DNA of 64,000 nt, from assembly GCF_026210795.1 (NCBI RefSeq), contig NC_089430.1, positions 4,650,001 through 4,714,000 on the forward strand, read 5' to 3'. The stretch's first letter is position 1; each line of letters begins with the position of its first letter. The notes beneath the pieces were generated by a model that saw only the letters and a program-made list of their open reading frames with translations, did no database searches and was not told where the DNA came from. This DNA is from Rhizophagus irregularis (Eukaryota > Glomeromycota > Glomeromycetes > Glomerales > Glomeraceae). Both the position numbers and the translations under genes were made by a program. Of this stretch, positions 36,696 through 46,749 are shown one piece after another.

Positions 36696-37610
36696 ATGTT
36701 AACTTATATTCTGCTTACACTTTGTTTCTTACTACCCTATTTCATTATTTTAAGTCCTTTAGTAATCCTTCCGGTTCTGCAATTAAGGTTTGGTTGTTTT
36801 TCACTTTACGTTTTGTTTCTTACTCATTTTTTTATTTTTTATTTATTTTGTTTCTGTTTTATATTTCGTTTTTCACTAATTTTATTTCATTTTTTTTTAG
36901 ATATTTTAGTTCTTTCAGTTCTACAATTAATAAAGGTATGTTTTTTTATTTTATTTATTTCATTTCTATCTTATATTTCATTCCTTACTAACTTAATTTT
37001 TTTTACTTTATCTGTTATGGTTACTTGGTTTCCTATCATTACCCAACCTCCTATCATGATCATTTTTTTTTATTTTTTTGTATTACTTCTCATTATTCCA
37101 CCTTTCGTCTCCCATTATTTTCTATTACAACTTTTCATTTTCTATTATCTCTTTTTCTTTCCTGTTTACTTCCCATCATTTCCTTTTGTCTCTCATCACT
37201 CCTTTTCGTCTTCCATCAACTCCTCTTCATCTTTCCATAACTTCTTTTCATCTCCCATCGCTCCTTTTCGTCTCCCATCACTACTTTTCGTCTCTTATCA
37301 CTCCTTATCGTCTCCCATCACTCCTCTTCATCTTCCCATTACTTCTTTCGTCTCCCATCGCTCCTTTTCATCTCCTATCACTAATTTTCGTTTCCATCAC
37401 TTCTTTTTGTCTCTCATCACCACTCCTTATCGTCTCCCATCACTTCTTTCGTCTTCCATCACTCCTCTTCATCTTCCCATCACTTCTTTTCATCTCCCAT
37501 CGTCTCCCATCACTCCTTTTCATCTCTCATCATGTCCTATTCCTCCTTTTTGTTTCCTATCACTTCTCATTACTCTTTTTCATTTTCTATTACTTTCCAT
37601 TACTCCATAG
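36696..37610 (+). repeat. Pyrimidine-strand tract with a ~20-nt minisatellite
   Basis: Nearly 900 bases are C/T-rich on the plus strand. From about 37170 to 37540 it resolves into a degenerate repeat of roughly 20 nt built on CTCCCATCACTCCTTTTCGT, with at least 15 copies. A 304-codon frame runs through it and spells an artificial Ser/Phe/Leu/Pro repeat (SSPITPFRLPSLLF). I treat that frame as a by-product of the repeat, since no codon-level conservation is needed to keep it open and all frames are similarly long here. Confidence 0.8.
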
Positions 37611-37960
37611 TTGTTTCATTTTTTTATTAGCATCTTTCTCCTTGATCATTGTAATTTACTTATCTTTTTTATTTATTGTTATTGTCTTTTTTATTTGTAT
37701 CGCTTCATTAAAAATAAATACGGTGATTTTTTTCTTTAAAATTGTAAAATGTGTGACTTAAATTTTAATATTTGCAAATAAAAATACATGTTTGCAAAAA
37801 TTTTTTTTAAAAAATATCTTCGCAATAAATTTTAAGTTTAACCGATCAAAAATTAGCTAAGTTAAAAAAATCACTATCAGCCGATTAAATAAATTTATTG
37901 TACATCATGTGACATATTTGAAAAAAAAACCCAGGCGATGATAGCCTAGGCGACAATCAC

Positions 37961-38198
37961 CCATGCGTAGTGCTTCGATCCGGATGAAAACTTGAATATT
38001 TTCATGTGACGATTATGGCTGAGAAAGATTATGAATTTCAGATTTAAACAGACTATAATTTAAACCAACATTAAAGTATTATTATCCCAAAAATTTATAC
38101 TAATTCTGGCCAAACTCATAGTGCCAGCGAAATTTAATGAAATTCAATCCGGATGAAAATCCGGATGAAACCGCTACGGATCGAAGCACTACCCATGC
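37961..38198. mobile_element. Small terminal-inverted-repeat element (MITE-like)
   Basis: GTAGTGCTTCGATCCG (37967-37982) and its exact reverse complement CGGATCGAAGCACTAC (38177-38192) bound about 226 bp. The 6-mer CCATGC sits directly outside both ends (37961-37966 and 38193-38198), as a target-site duplication would. A second, wider direct repeat (GCGACAATCACCCA at 37950-37963 and 38197-38210) also surrounds it. There is no coding capacity. It also contains one copy of a dispersed GGCC-AAAC-CATAGTG element (38106-38137). Confidence 0.55.
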
Positions 38199-39475
38199 GA
38201 CAATCACCCAGGCGACGGTTAGCAATCCCCATGTAAATATATACAAATTAAATATAATGACGATAATATCAATTAATTTCTATAATGTAATATTTATATT
38301 TCATGTTCAATTAGCGGCGTTAATGATTCAGCATTTTGAGAAAAAAAGCCTAATTATAAAAATTAAGGATACGACTTTATTAACATAGTTTATACGAGAC
38401 CTATTTCTTGCATTAATAATAAAATTTCTAAAAAAAAAATCAAACCTCAAAGATAGAAAACTACTTAAAATTCAAATTGCAAAATAACTTACAAGTAAAA
38501 TAGTAAATGTAAAAAAAAGGCTTCGTAACTTTGTAAATATGGTTTGGAGAAACTAATAAGTGTGAAAATATTTGAGAAAGAAGAAGTTATTCATCTAAAA
38601 AAATGGGCCATTTTTTATAGTAATTTAATTTAAACTCTTAAAAATATTAACTATGTAAAATATTAGGTAACTTGATATACTTTTGATTTATACAGTTGAC
38701 CGTGCACTCCAATGGATAATGAATGTATGTAGAAATATATTCTTCCTGAATTATATAAAATTGACCGATAGCATGCTTGGAGAATTGAGGCAGTTATTTG
38801 CGGAAACATCGCGCAAAAACGGGTGAATAATATGGTTAACGATTTAGACGAGTGAATTACCGTTAGATTTCAAATTTAGAATAGTTACGCAAAATATTTT
38901 ATGAATAGACAGTAGCTAAAGAAGAAATTAATTAATTTTGTGTGTACATTTTCTGAACATCTTAAGCGTTCACTTTGTTTAGGACGCATAAAGAAATCTA
39001 TATAAGTCGCTTAGCACGCGCTATTAATTTCTCTCGATAATAATAATAAGAGAATAAATGATAAACGGTTGTTTAAATAACGGATTTTCAAATAACCATA
39101 AATAAAGACTGATGATGAACATAATTACAAGTTTTCGATTTCAACTAAATATAATTTTGTATAATGTCGATTTCACGTCGCGTCATGTTGAAGCTTATGA
39201 AATCGAACCATAAATCCCATAAATCATCAATTTCCAAAGAAACAAATTTTGATTCAAAGTTTTATGAATTGCTAATTAACATAGATAATAATATTATTTG
39301 ATACGGACTTAACACGATTTCTTCATGGAATATTGTAATAGTTTTATTTTGTGAAAATCGAAAAGCAATTTTAATATAAATTTTTTACATTTTTAAGAAT
39401 TTATTATAGCACAACCATCATACTACAAAGTTGATATAAAAAAATATGACGAAAACTAATAATATACAAGAATAT
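38199..39475. other. Intergenic, no gene supported
   Basis: AT-rich DNA downstream of the ubiquitin-like gene, which runs the other way. No frame with domain content. The last 100 bases before 39475 are the 3' flank of the ubiquitin-like gene. Confidence 0.5.
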
Positions 39476-39946
39476 TCAAACACTTAAATGAGAACCGCCG
39501 TGTAATCTACTAACAAGATGTAAAGTGTTTCCTTTTACAATTCCATAACTTGACAAGAGATTATCGTTTAAGAGATCAATACCATTAAAAATTAGCCTTT
39601 GCGTATCTACTTCCATCCCTTCCTTTTCAAAAATTAGTTCTTTAACTTTTTTAATAGTATATGTAGATCGTACTTGAAGAGTAATTTCCTTCCCTCTAAT
39701 ATTCTTAATACATATTTGAAAGCCGCCAACGACAATTCGAAGAAGTTTAATTTCTCCATTTTCTTCAATTTTATAATCGCTCACGGTTTTTTCGTTTTCA
39801 AGTCTTAGACCTCCAAGATATAATTCTTGTTCATCGACATCAGGTCCGTGAGCCTCTTTGATTTTATGTTTGACTTGTTTAATTTTATCGCAAGAATCAA
39901 CATCGATTTTAAATTTGAACCCAAAAGCTCTAATTTTGACGCGCAT
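39476..39946 (-). CDS. Tandem divergent ubiquitin-like protein
   Basis: A single-exon frame of 156 residues from the ATG at 39946. It holds two ubiquitin folds: residues 1-75 (ends LLRIVVGG) and 76-151 (ends HLVSRLHGG), then a five-residue tail SHLSV. The second is closer to ubiquitin (QRLIFNGIDL against QRLIFAGKQL; IVKGNTLHLV against IQKESTLHLV). Lys48 is replaced in both domains (Leu, Ile); the Lys63 position is kept in the second. Both domains keep a Gly-Gly end, so a hydrolase could in principle free them, but the residues before it (IVV, SRLH) differ from ubiquitin's LRLR. This is not canonical polyubiquitin. It could be a modifier of its own or a non-conjugated UBL pair. The RBR-type gene lies 800 bp away, divergently. 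Confidence 0.85.
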   Translation of the reverse strand: MRVKIRAFGFKFKIDVDSCDKIKQVKHKIKEAHGPDVDEQELYLGGLRLENEKTVSDYKIEENGEIKLLRIVVGGFQICIKNIRGKEITLQVRSTYTIKKVKELIFEKEGMEVDTQRLIFNGIDLLNDNLLSSYGIVKGNTLHLVSRLHGGSHLSV

Positions 39947-39997
39947 TTTTTTTTTTTAAAAAGAAATACAGAGGGGTAATCAAAATTTTATCCGACT

Positions 39998-40430
39998 TTT
40001 TGTAAAAATTATACATATCATGTGTTAATGTGATGTAAATAACATATGATATTTATAAATTTAGTGCTCCAAATTAGATTTGAAACCGGTTTCAAACCGG
40101 TCCAACCTTATATAAGCCATTCTTCTATTACTTTCCAATATCGTTATTTTGTTCTCATCCTTGTCCAATGGAGTTCTAGCTTCCCTTCCATATACTGCAT
40201 AAAATGGTTTTATTTTTGTGGACTTATGCTTTTTAGTCATATATGCAAATAATACTGAAGGTATATATCTATGGTTTCTACCAGTAAACCGATTTTATAT
40301 GAAAAACCGGAGACCGGAAACCGGTCTTGGAGCTCTAAATTTATAATCACAATCGATTTTTTTGTTAAAATTATAACGGATCATGTATTTGATGTAAATA
40401 ACATATGATTTATATTTATAATCACAATAA
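39998..40430. repeat. Inverted-repeat element flanked by ~55-bp direct repeats
   Basis: ATAAATTTAGTGCTCCAA (about 40054-40071) faces its near-complement TTGGAGCTCTAAATTTAT (40327-40344), one mismatch. ACCGGTTT-type palindromes (GAAACCGGTTTC near 40081-40092) line both inner ends. Outside, the segment TGATGTAAATAACATATGAT occurs at 40031-40050 and again at 40390-40409, within longer similar flanks. The inner 68-codon frame (40046-40252) is not a gene. It is probably a decayed non-autonomous element inside a small local duplication. Confidence 0.5.
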
Positions 40431-40758
40431 GTAAATTCCCATTCTTTCATAATTTATAAAAAACCACTTACCTAAAATTCACTACGTTTGACCGTGAAAA
40501 TATTGAAATTGTGGCTTCATCAGATATCATAATTTTTGATTGCTGCAATGGATATTCATTATATTATATACAAAAAAGAAATTAACTATAAATAATTAAA
40601 AACGGGGCGTCCAATATTTCATTCTGCGATTACAAAAATTTCTAATAAAATTACGCCATTAAAATACTCGCAAGAAAATTTAAAAAACTAGGAGACGATT
40701 TTCTCTTAAAATTTTTACAATTATTATAACGTGTATACGTTGTAATCGTTGCATTGGG
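40431..40758. other. Upstream region of the RBR-type gene
   Basis: AT-rich, no frame. The region is expected to hold the promoter of the gene that starts at 40759; I see no distinct core motif. Confidence 0.4.
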
Positions 40759-41600
40759 ATGGAATTATATGAATGTGCTGTTTGTTATGAAAAAGAAGAT
40801 AGAGATTTTCGTAAAATAACTTCAAAATGTAAACATAAAGCAGTTGTTTGTGTAGAATGTGTAAATAAATGTATTGAAAAAATGTGTATTGAAAAACATA
40901 CGGTTCAAATTACTTGTCCTACAATAGGATGTGGTAAATCAATGGAAAGAGATGATGTCAAGAATATTGCAACAAAAGAAATTTTTAAAAGGTTTAACTA
41001 ATAACCTTCTTTTTATATCAAAAAAATTGGTGTTTTATTAACGAATAACTTTTTTTTTTTAGATATGATTATCTTTCTTTCAAACTTGCGATTCAAAAGA
41101 TTCCAGAATTTAGATGGTGTCAAGCTTCTTGTGGAAGTGGACAAGTCCATAAAGGAGATGGTATATTAAATTGAGAAAGTTTTTGTTTTTTATTTCGAAG
41201 TATATATACATTTAATTCATTTACTTCTTTTATTTAGATCCAATTTTTATTTGTGAAGCTTGTGACGCGATATCATGCTATAATTGTAAAGTTATCTGGC
41301 ACGAAAATCTAACTTGCGAAAAATATGAAGAGAAGAAAAATAATCAAGACTTTGCTACCGAAGCTTATCTTTCAGCGACAAAGAAATGCCCTGGTTGTGG
41401 TATGTACATTGAAAAAATTGACAAATGCGATCATATGACTTGTATATGTTCATATCAATTTTGTATTATGTGAGTATTTATCATTATATTTTTTCAAAAA
41501 AAAAAATACAATCAAAATGCAATTATTTTTTAATTAATTTTTCTTTATTAGATGTTTACACCGACACCCGAACCATAAGCTTACTTGTATTCATTATTAA
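40759..41600 (+). CDS. Short RBR-type (RING-IBR-RING) E3 ligase-like protein
   Basis: Four exons (40759-40991, 41063-41160, 41238-41469, 41552-41600) encode 203 residues. RING1 is in the first exon (CAVCYEK.. then CKHK.. CVECVNKC.. CPTIGCG). The IBR follows (FRWCQASCGSGQVHKGD, FICEACDAISCYNC, WHENLTC). RING2 reads CPGCGMYIEKIDKCDHMTC then SYQFCIIC; the Cys of DKCDHM is where RBR ligases place the ubiquitin-thioester cysteine. The protein stops soon after RING2 (HRHPNHKLTCIHY), without the helices or substrate-binding domains of larger RBR proteins, and has no N-terminal domain. It could be a minimal ligase or a trimmed copy. The cysteine pattern and all junction phases fit. Confidence 0.87.
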
Positions 41601-44229
41601 ATTAAATACAGTATTTATGTACGAGTAAATCACGTGTAAGTCACGGTTATCAATTATATTGTCTACTTGAATATTCTCTATTTATTGAAGTACTTAAAAA
41701 GAAAAAAAAAAAATAATATGAGAATTATTGTTTCGATCCGTATCTGAATTTAACCGATTATAACCGGATGATTTTTTATAGATATCCGGATAATCTCAGA
41801 TTTTAACGCCACTAATTAAGCAAGCTTGTTTATTTTTATATTGATAAAGTGAAATTTAAAATATAAAAAATGAAAAAAATTTTTTCTCGTTACATTTTCT
41901 TTTACTTTATTATGTATATTAGTGCTGAAACATAACTTATTGATTTTTTAAATCATTTTTTCTTTTTTTTTATTCTTTCAATTACATAATAGGAAATATA
42001 ATACTTTATTTGGGAGTTATTTCCGAATATTTTCTCCAAGTCAAGTTCGTTGAAAAAAGTTTTTTTTTTTTAGGTTCATAAAATGTGTATCTAGAATTAT
42101 TAATATTGCGTCACGAATTGATGGACCCCATGTAATCGTACGATCAAATCATTTCTAATTTCGCTATTCTGATGGATATATTTGGTTTCATTGAAAACAT
42201 GACGCAGTCACACATCATCTGTTATCATTGTCGTCGAATAATTTCTATTGTTTTTTTTGTTTTTTTTAATGAATAAGATTTTGCAGTCCTATTATTAATA
42301 AACCTGATATTAAATATCACATATACGGACGGATATACCGATGTTACAGATGTTTACGACTTGTTCATCAGTATATCGAATATCGGTATATCAAAGTTCA
42401 AGCTAATATATTACAGTAAACAAAAGTGTTGAATAAAAAATCCGATAAAGAATAAATAAAACGAATTGTGTTACTTTTTGAATTCGATAAAGAATAAATT
42501 GATTATGTTACTTCTTTAAAGAATGAATAATATTAAATTGATTATTCATTTTTAAAAATTTTATAAATAAAATCAATTTTTTTTTTTTAATAGCCTTATC
42601 AGTTATTATAAACACGTTTATTAATATACCGTAATTCCGACAATTCCGCCAAGTGTTACCTTAAAATGTATTATCCGTTATCTATGTGTTTATTTTGTTA
42701 TAATATTAACGGAAATTTGAAAATTTTCCATTCATGTATTATAAATCATTTATTTTATTAAAAATTTATTATATAACATTATATTTTTTTCTTAATAAAA
42801 AAAAAAAATTTTTTTTATTATTAAATATAAATATTTATATATATAATATATATATATATAGATATAATAAAAATAACTAATTGGAAGAAAAGAATGTATA
42901 GTATAACTGGAAATCATATCATCGATATATTTGTTGCACGAAATTATTAATTATGTATGAACCAAAAACATTTCTAATTTCGCCATTGTAATGTATAACA
43001 CACAAATTTTTGTGTTACCAACGTTTTATCTCGCTAGTGTCCGATATATTTTGATATATTTTGCAAATATTTTATTACACCTCATTGAAGTACTACTATA
43101 TAATCGGATCATTTATTTATTTCAATATTGATCGGTCAATATTGTTAAATTTTTATTATACTTTGAATGAAAAAAATTTCAATTTTTTTAAAAAAATTTA
43201 ACTTCGAATAATTTTTCTTAATAAGCATATGTAATATGAATTTAAAGAATAATCTTTTTTTTTATCATATAATAAAGTATATTTTAAATTTTTCTTGATA
43301 TTAGCATTCCCTTGATATATATTTTCTTGAAACCTCTCAACTTTTTTCTTCAAAAAATATAAAAGAAATCAAAGAAAATGTAAAAAATAAAAATATTATT
43401 ATTATTACTCGACAAACTTTAATGGCGATAATAATTTTTCATTTTAGATAATAACCAATCCAGCAAGAAAAATCTCGTGAATTAGTTAAACAAAATTGGT
43501 AGAGCATTTAAAGATTGTAATTGGTATAGCATTTAAAGATTGTAATTTGTATAGCATTTAAAGATTATAATTAGCATTTAAAGATTGTAATTTGTAAAGT
43601 ACTGTAATGGACATACCCAAAGCAGGAAATTCAATTACTATCATTTACTATATTTAGTTCTGATATTAAAAAAGGAAAAAAAAAAGTGTTATGTATCATA
43701 TATAGGTAAATGGAAACTTGAACTTAGTCGCTTAATAACAATAAATTTTAAAAAAAATTCTTGTGTAAATGGTCATCATTGTGTAGTGCCTTGTTTTTAA
43801 AGTGTTACGAAAAATAAATAAAACAAAAGATGTAAAAGGAAATAACCAGGCGGTATAATTCAAAAAAGGAATTTATATTAGTGACGTAGCTAGAAGAAAA
43901 TACATGGGATATCCCAGTTTATATGTATCTAGTTCCGTCGATGATAAGATATTTTATCATTTACTTATTTACTTTCAATTAAATGAAAATCTGTATTTCA
44001 TAGTAACTAACATACGTTTCAATTAAAATTTAAAATTATAGAAATATTGAGAAAATTTTTATTATTTTTGAGACAAATTTTACAATTTATTACTAAACTT
44101 AGTATCTAAAATAAAACTAAATTAAAATTTGTGCAGAATTATTCTACCTATTCATTTAACATAAAGTGAACAAAAAATATATAATAAAACTACTAAAAAT
44201 TGAAATTATATTTTTAATTTTTAATATAA
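41601..44229. other. Intergenic, left part of a duplicated segment
   Basis: No gene seen. From roughly 42340 rightwards the sequence matches the region left of the second secreted-protein gene (60780 onward) in the same order, for example ATTGAAGTACTACT at 43085 and 61676 and TTAGATAATAACCA at 43445 and 61888. AT microsatellites occur at 42836-42862. The very AT-rich stretch 42770-42870 could form alternative structures. Confidence 0.5.
43498..43600 (+). repeat. Short tandem repeat, ~25-bp unit, four copies
   Basis: The core AGCATTTAAAGATTGTAATT repeats four times, joined by GGTAT or TTGTAT; the third copy lacks part of the joint. The duplicated segment near 61900-61980 lacks this array, so it arose after the duplication or was lost there. 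Confidence 0.75.
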
Positions 44230-44763
44230 TTATTTAGTTAATCCAGCATAACTGGCCCCTTCACCATTTATAGTTAATTCTCCACCATTAGGAAGACGTT
44301 TCCTAAGTTTGTTGTTATGACAATTACTATCATTATTACGTTTACTACTGTGAACTTTTTTGGTGAGGATACCATTGCTAGTACAGTCAACATCAAATTC
44401 TGTAAATTTATGTCTAAAAGATTTGCTACCATCACCATCACTATCTGGTTGTATATTCAATCCGTCCGTGAGATCGAAGAGTACATTCCTGCACTCATCA
44501 ACAATTCTAAATCCGTATGATGCGCTATCATCACTGAGACCTTTGCTAAAGATCCCTGCGACCTCGGTGTGACCAGACTCGTCTTGCGAAAAGGTTACGA
44601 TACCTCTTGCTGAACCAGATTTGAAATCCGCAATGGCGAAAGAACAACTACAATCATTTCGTTTTTTAAGCTTAGTTAATGATCCATTACCATTTGGAAG
44701 AGCGGATGAAATATTAATGAGAGATAAAAGAATAAAGATGCTTAAAATTGTAAAGTAATTCAT
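44230..44763 (-). CDS. Small secreted protein with dibasic sites, copy 1
   Basis: A single-exon frame of 177 residues from the ATG at 44763. Residues 1-21 form a signal peptide (MNYFTILSIFILLSLINISSA). A dibasic LKKR at 32-35 precedes a cysteine-containing core (NDCSCSFAIADF), and RKR at 154-156 precedes a 21-residue C-terminal tail that starts LPNGG and ends YAGLTK. The core (GIVTFSQDESGHTEVAGIFS, SFRHKF) has the strand-turn rhythm of a beta sandwich and faintly recalls Cu/Zn superoxide dismutase, but the metal-binding histidines are not evident. Kex2-like cleavage at both basic sites is plausible. The paralogue at 62361-62888 keeps the same plan. Function is unknown; a secreted effector or processed precursor are both possible. 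Confidence 0.85.
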   Translation of the reverse strand: MNYFTILSIFILLSLINISSALPNGNGSLTKLKKRNDCSCSFAIADFKSGSARGIVTFSQDESGHTEVAGIFSKGLSDDSASYGFRIVDECRNVLFDLTDGLNIQPDSDGDGSKSFRHKFTEFDVDCTSNGILTKKVHSSKRNNDSNCHNNKLRKRLPNGGELTINGEGASYAGLTK

Positions 44764-44900
44764 TTTTAAATTTAGTTTTTTTTTTTAAAAAAAAAATAAA
44801 GGGAAAAAATTAATGATAAATATTATAAATATTATTTGTTTCGTTAAAATTAACCGAATGTTTAGTTCGATGTGGAATGAAGGAAGGGTGGAAAATTAAC

Positions 44901-44910
44901 CCTTTTTATA
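44901..44910 (-). promoter_or_regulatory. TATA box of secreted-protein gene, copy 1
   Basis: TATAAAAAGG on the minus strand, 138 bp before the start codon. The same TATAAAAAGGGT is found before the paralogue, with similar surroundings. Confidence 0.6.
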
Positions 44911-46749
44911 TTATTTTCACAAGAAAGAAATTTATATTAATCGAATAGTAATTAATTGTTTCTTTTTATTTTGATCTAAAAATACGTGAAAAATCTTAAA
45001 AATATGCATGAATAGGTTACTATTACATTGCATATGTGTTTCTAGGTTACAATTTTCATTAAAGTTTCTTTTTATCGGATTGTATGGACCGTAAAATTTT
45101 AACAATTTTGTCTTTTGTAATAAGATAGATTTATTAGTAAAAATCTATATATAAATTTTACGCTAAATCAAATTAGTCAAACAGCCCAAACAATCATCTA
45201 AAAAAAAAAAAAGAAATTGAATTTAATATTAGGATTTACATCGGAATTGTACCTCCTGGTGGCATATCTTGATCTCTTATTATAAAAATTTATATTATGC
45301 GGATCAAGAGTGGATCAAGTCAGTCCCGTCGCACAGGACAAGAACAATATATTTGCTTCTAATATCAGGGGGTATTGCCAAAAGAATCATTGATGAATGT
45401 GATGAATATGCTGTGTTCACAATACAATGAAGAAATTAGAAATGATTTTTATTCATATAAATTAATTTACATGAAAAATAAACAATAATGGAAATAAACA
45501 TCATCGTATGATATACAAAAATTTTTTTTTTTATGCATATATTTTATAAAATATATTTAGTATATATTAAAAAAGTCATTAATGAAAATCTCAGAGACGG
45601 AATAACTTCGGAGGAAAAAAAAAGGAGGTTTTTTTTTAAAAATCTAAAGGAAGTTAGAACCCATTTTATTTTTTTTATTTTTAAGGAAAAAAAAAATGGA
45701 ATGAATAAAATTATTTTATTGTTGTAACCGAAATGGTTATGGTCGATCACAATAAAAAACGATTTTATCTAAAATGTTTTTATATGAACAACCACTTTTG
45801 TTATTTTAATTAATAATATTAACTTGTATATGGTAACACAATCAATTTCATTGATTCTTTGTCGGGATTTGCGAGATTTTTGAGCCGTGAATTTAAACAT
45901 TTTTATCCGTTAAGTTAGATAATACAGTTACAGTACGTGCGATACACCAGAATACAAATAGATTTTAAAAAATTTTAAAAATATCGTTAAATCGTACTAC
46001 ATCAAATAAAATCTCATCAATACCTCCATTTTCGTTATCATTACATAACTAATAATATAAGAATGCATAAAAAACATCGAAAAATCTTTTTTACAATGTA
46101 CAATAGTAATTATGTTTACAATGATACCAAAAACATTAAACTGAATAGCCAAATTAGAAATGATCATGATCGTGCATGATAATTAAAATACAATATGCTG
46201 TTATACCTAGTACATCAATAAGGTTCGATAGATTCCATAATAGAATAAACTTCGCCAAACATATGAAAGAAACAATCAAAAAAGGTTTCACAAAGCCGCA
46301 TTTTTTGGGTCATTCAGTTCCTTATTAGTCATTATGGAGGTAAAGTGAAAAAATAAACAATTAAGTTTAATGATGTTATTTATTTATTATATTATATTTT
46401 ATTAAAAAGTTTGAATGAATGATAAAATTAAGAAAACGATTGAAAAATCTAAAAAAAGTTAATTAAAATTCTTCACAAAAAAATTCGGAGTCTGGATTGA
46501 AAAAAAAAAACAACCCCAGTAATATTAACTAAAATAATGATATTACTACGACTAACTTTTTTTTTATTTTTTTGTAACATAGATCTAAAAAAGTTTTGTT
46601 CAATAAGTTCAATGAATTTGGTGATATACACAAAAAAATTCCAGTGATAATCCTTTTTTTTTTAAAGATTAAGTTTTTTCTTTTCTTTTCCTTTAATTTT
46701 TTTTTAAAAAAAAATTCATTTCTAAAAAATTAATTTCAACTTTTTCAAG
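44911..46749. other. Upstream region of copy 1, part of the duplicated segment
   Basis: Matches 63007-63835 in order, for example CTATATATAAATTT at 45147 and 63256, and ACACAATCAATTTCATTGAT near 45837 and 63745. A small open frame (45533-45727) is listed separately. The stretch 46200-46749 leads up to the next gene with T/A runs and no frame. Confidence 0.5.
45533..45727 (+). CDS. Short conserved open frame, copy 1 (hypothetical)
   Basis: Sixty-four codons with the pattern G-TSEEKKR-F-(K/S)-LKEVR-H-I that also appears in the equivalent place at 63417-63608, in the same frame relative to the shared CTTCGGAGGAAAAAAAAA motif. A CAG acceptor-like site lies just before the conserved part in both copies, so the conserved stretch might be an exon rather than a complete gene. 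No known domain. Conservation could simply reflect the recent duplication. Confidence 0.3.
   Translation: MHIFYKIYLVYIKKVINENLRDGITSEEKKRRFFFKNLKEVRTHFIFFIFKEKKNGMNKIILLL

Noticed and set aside
36696-37610. 304-codon open frame on the plus strand, hydrophobic and Ser/Pro-rich
   Set aside because: It follows the pyrimidine minisatellite. Other frames across the same DNA are also long, and no start context, intron or domain supports it.
44230-44763. Assignment of the small secreted proteins to Cu/Zn superoxide dismutase
   Set aside because: Only the strand rhythm is similar; copper- and zinc-binding histidines are not evident.
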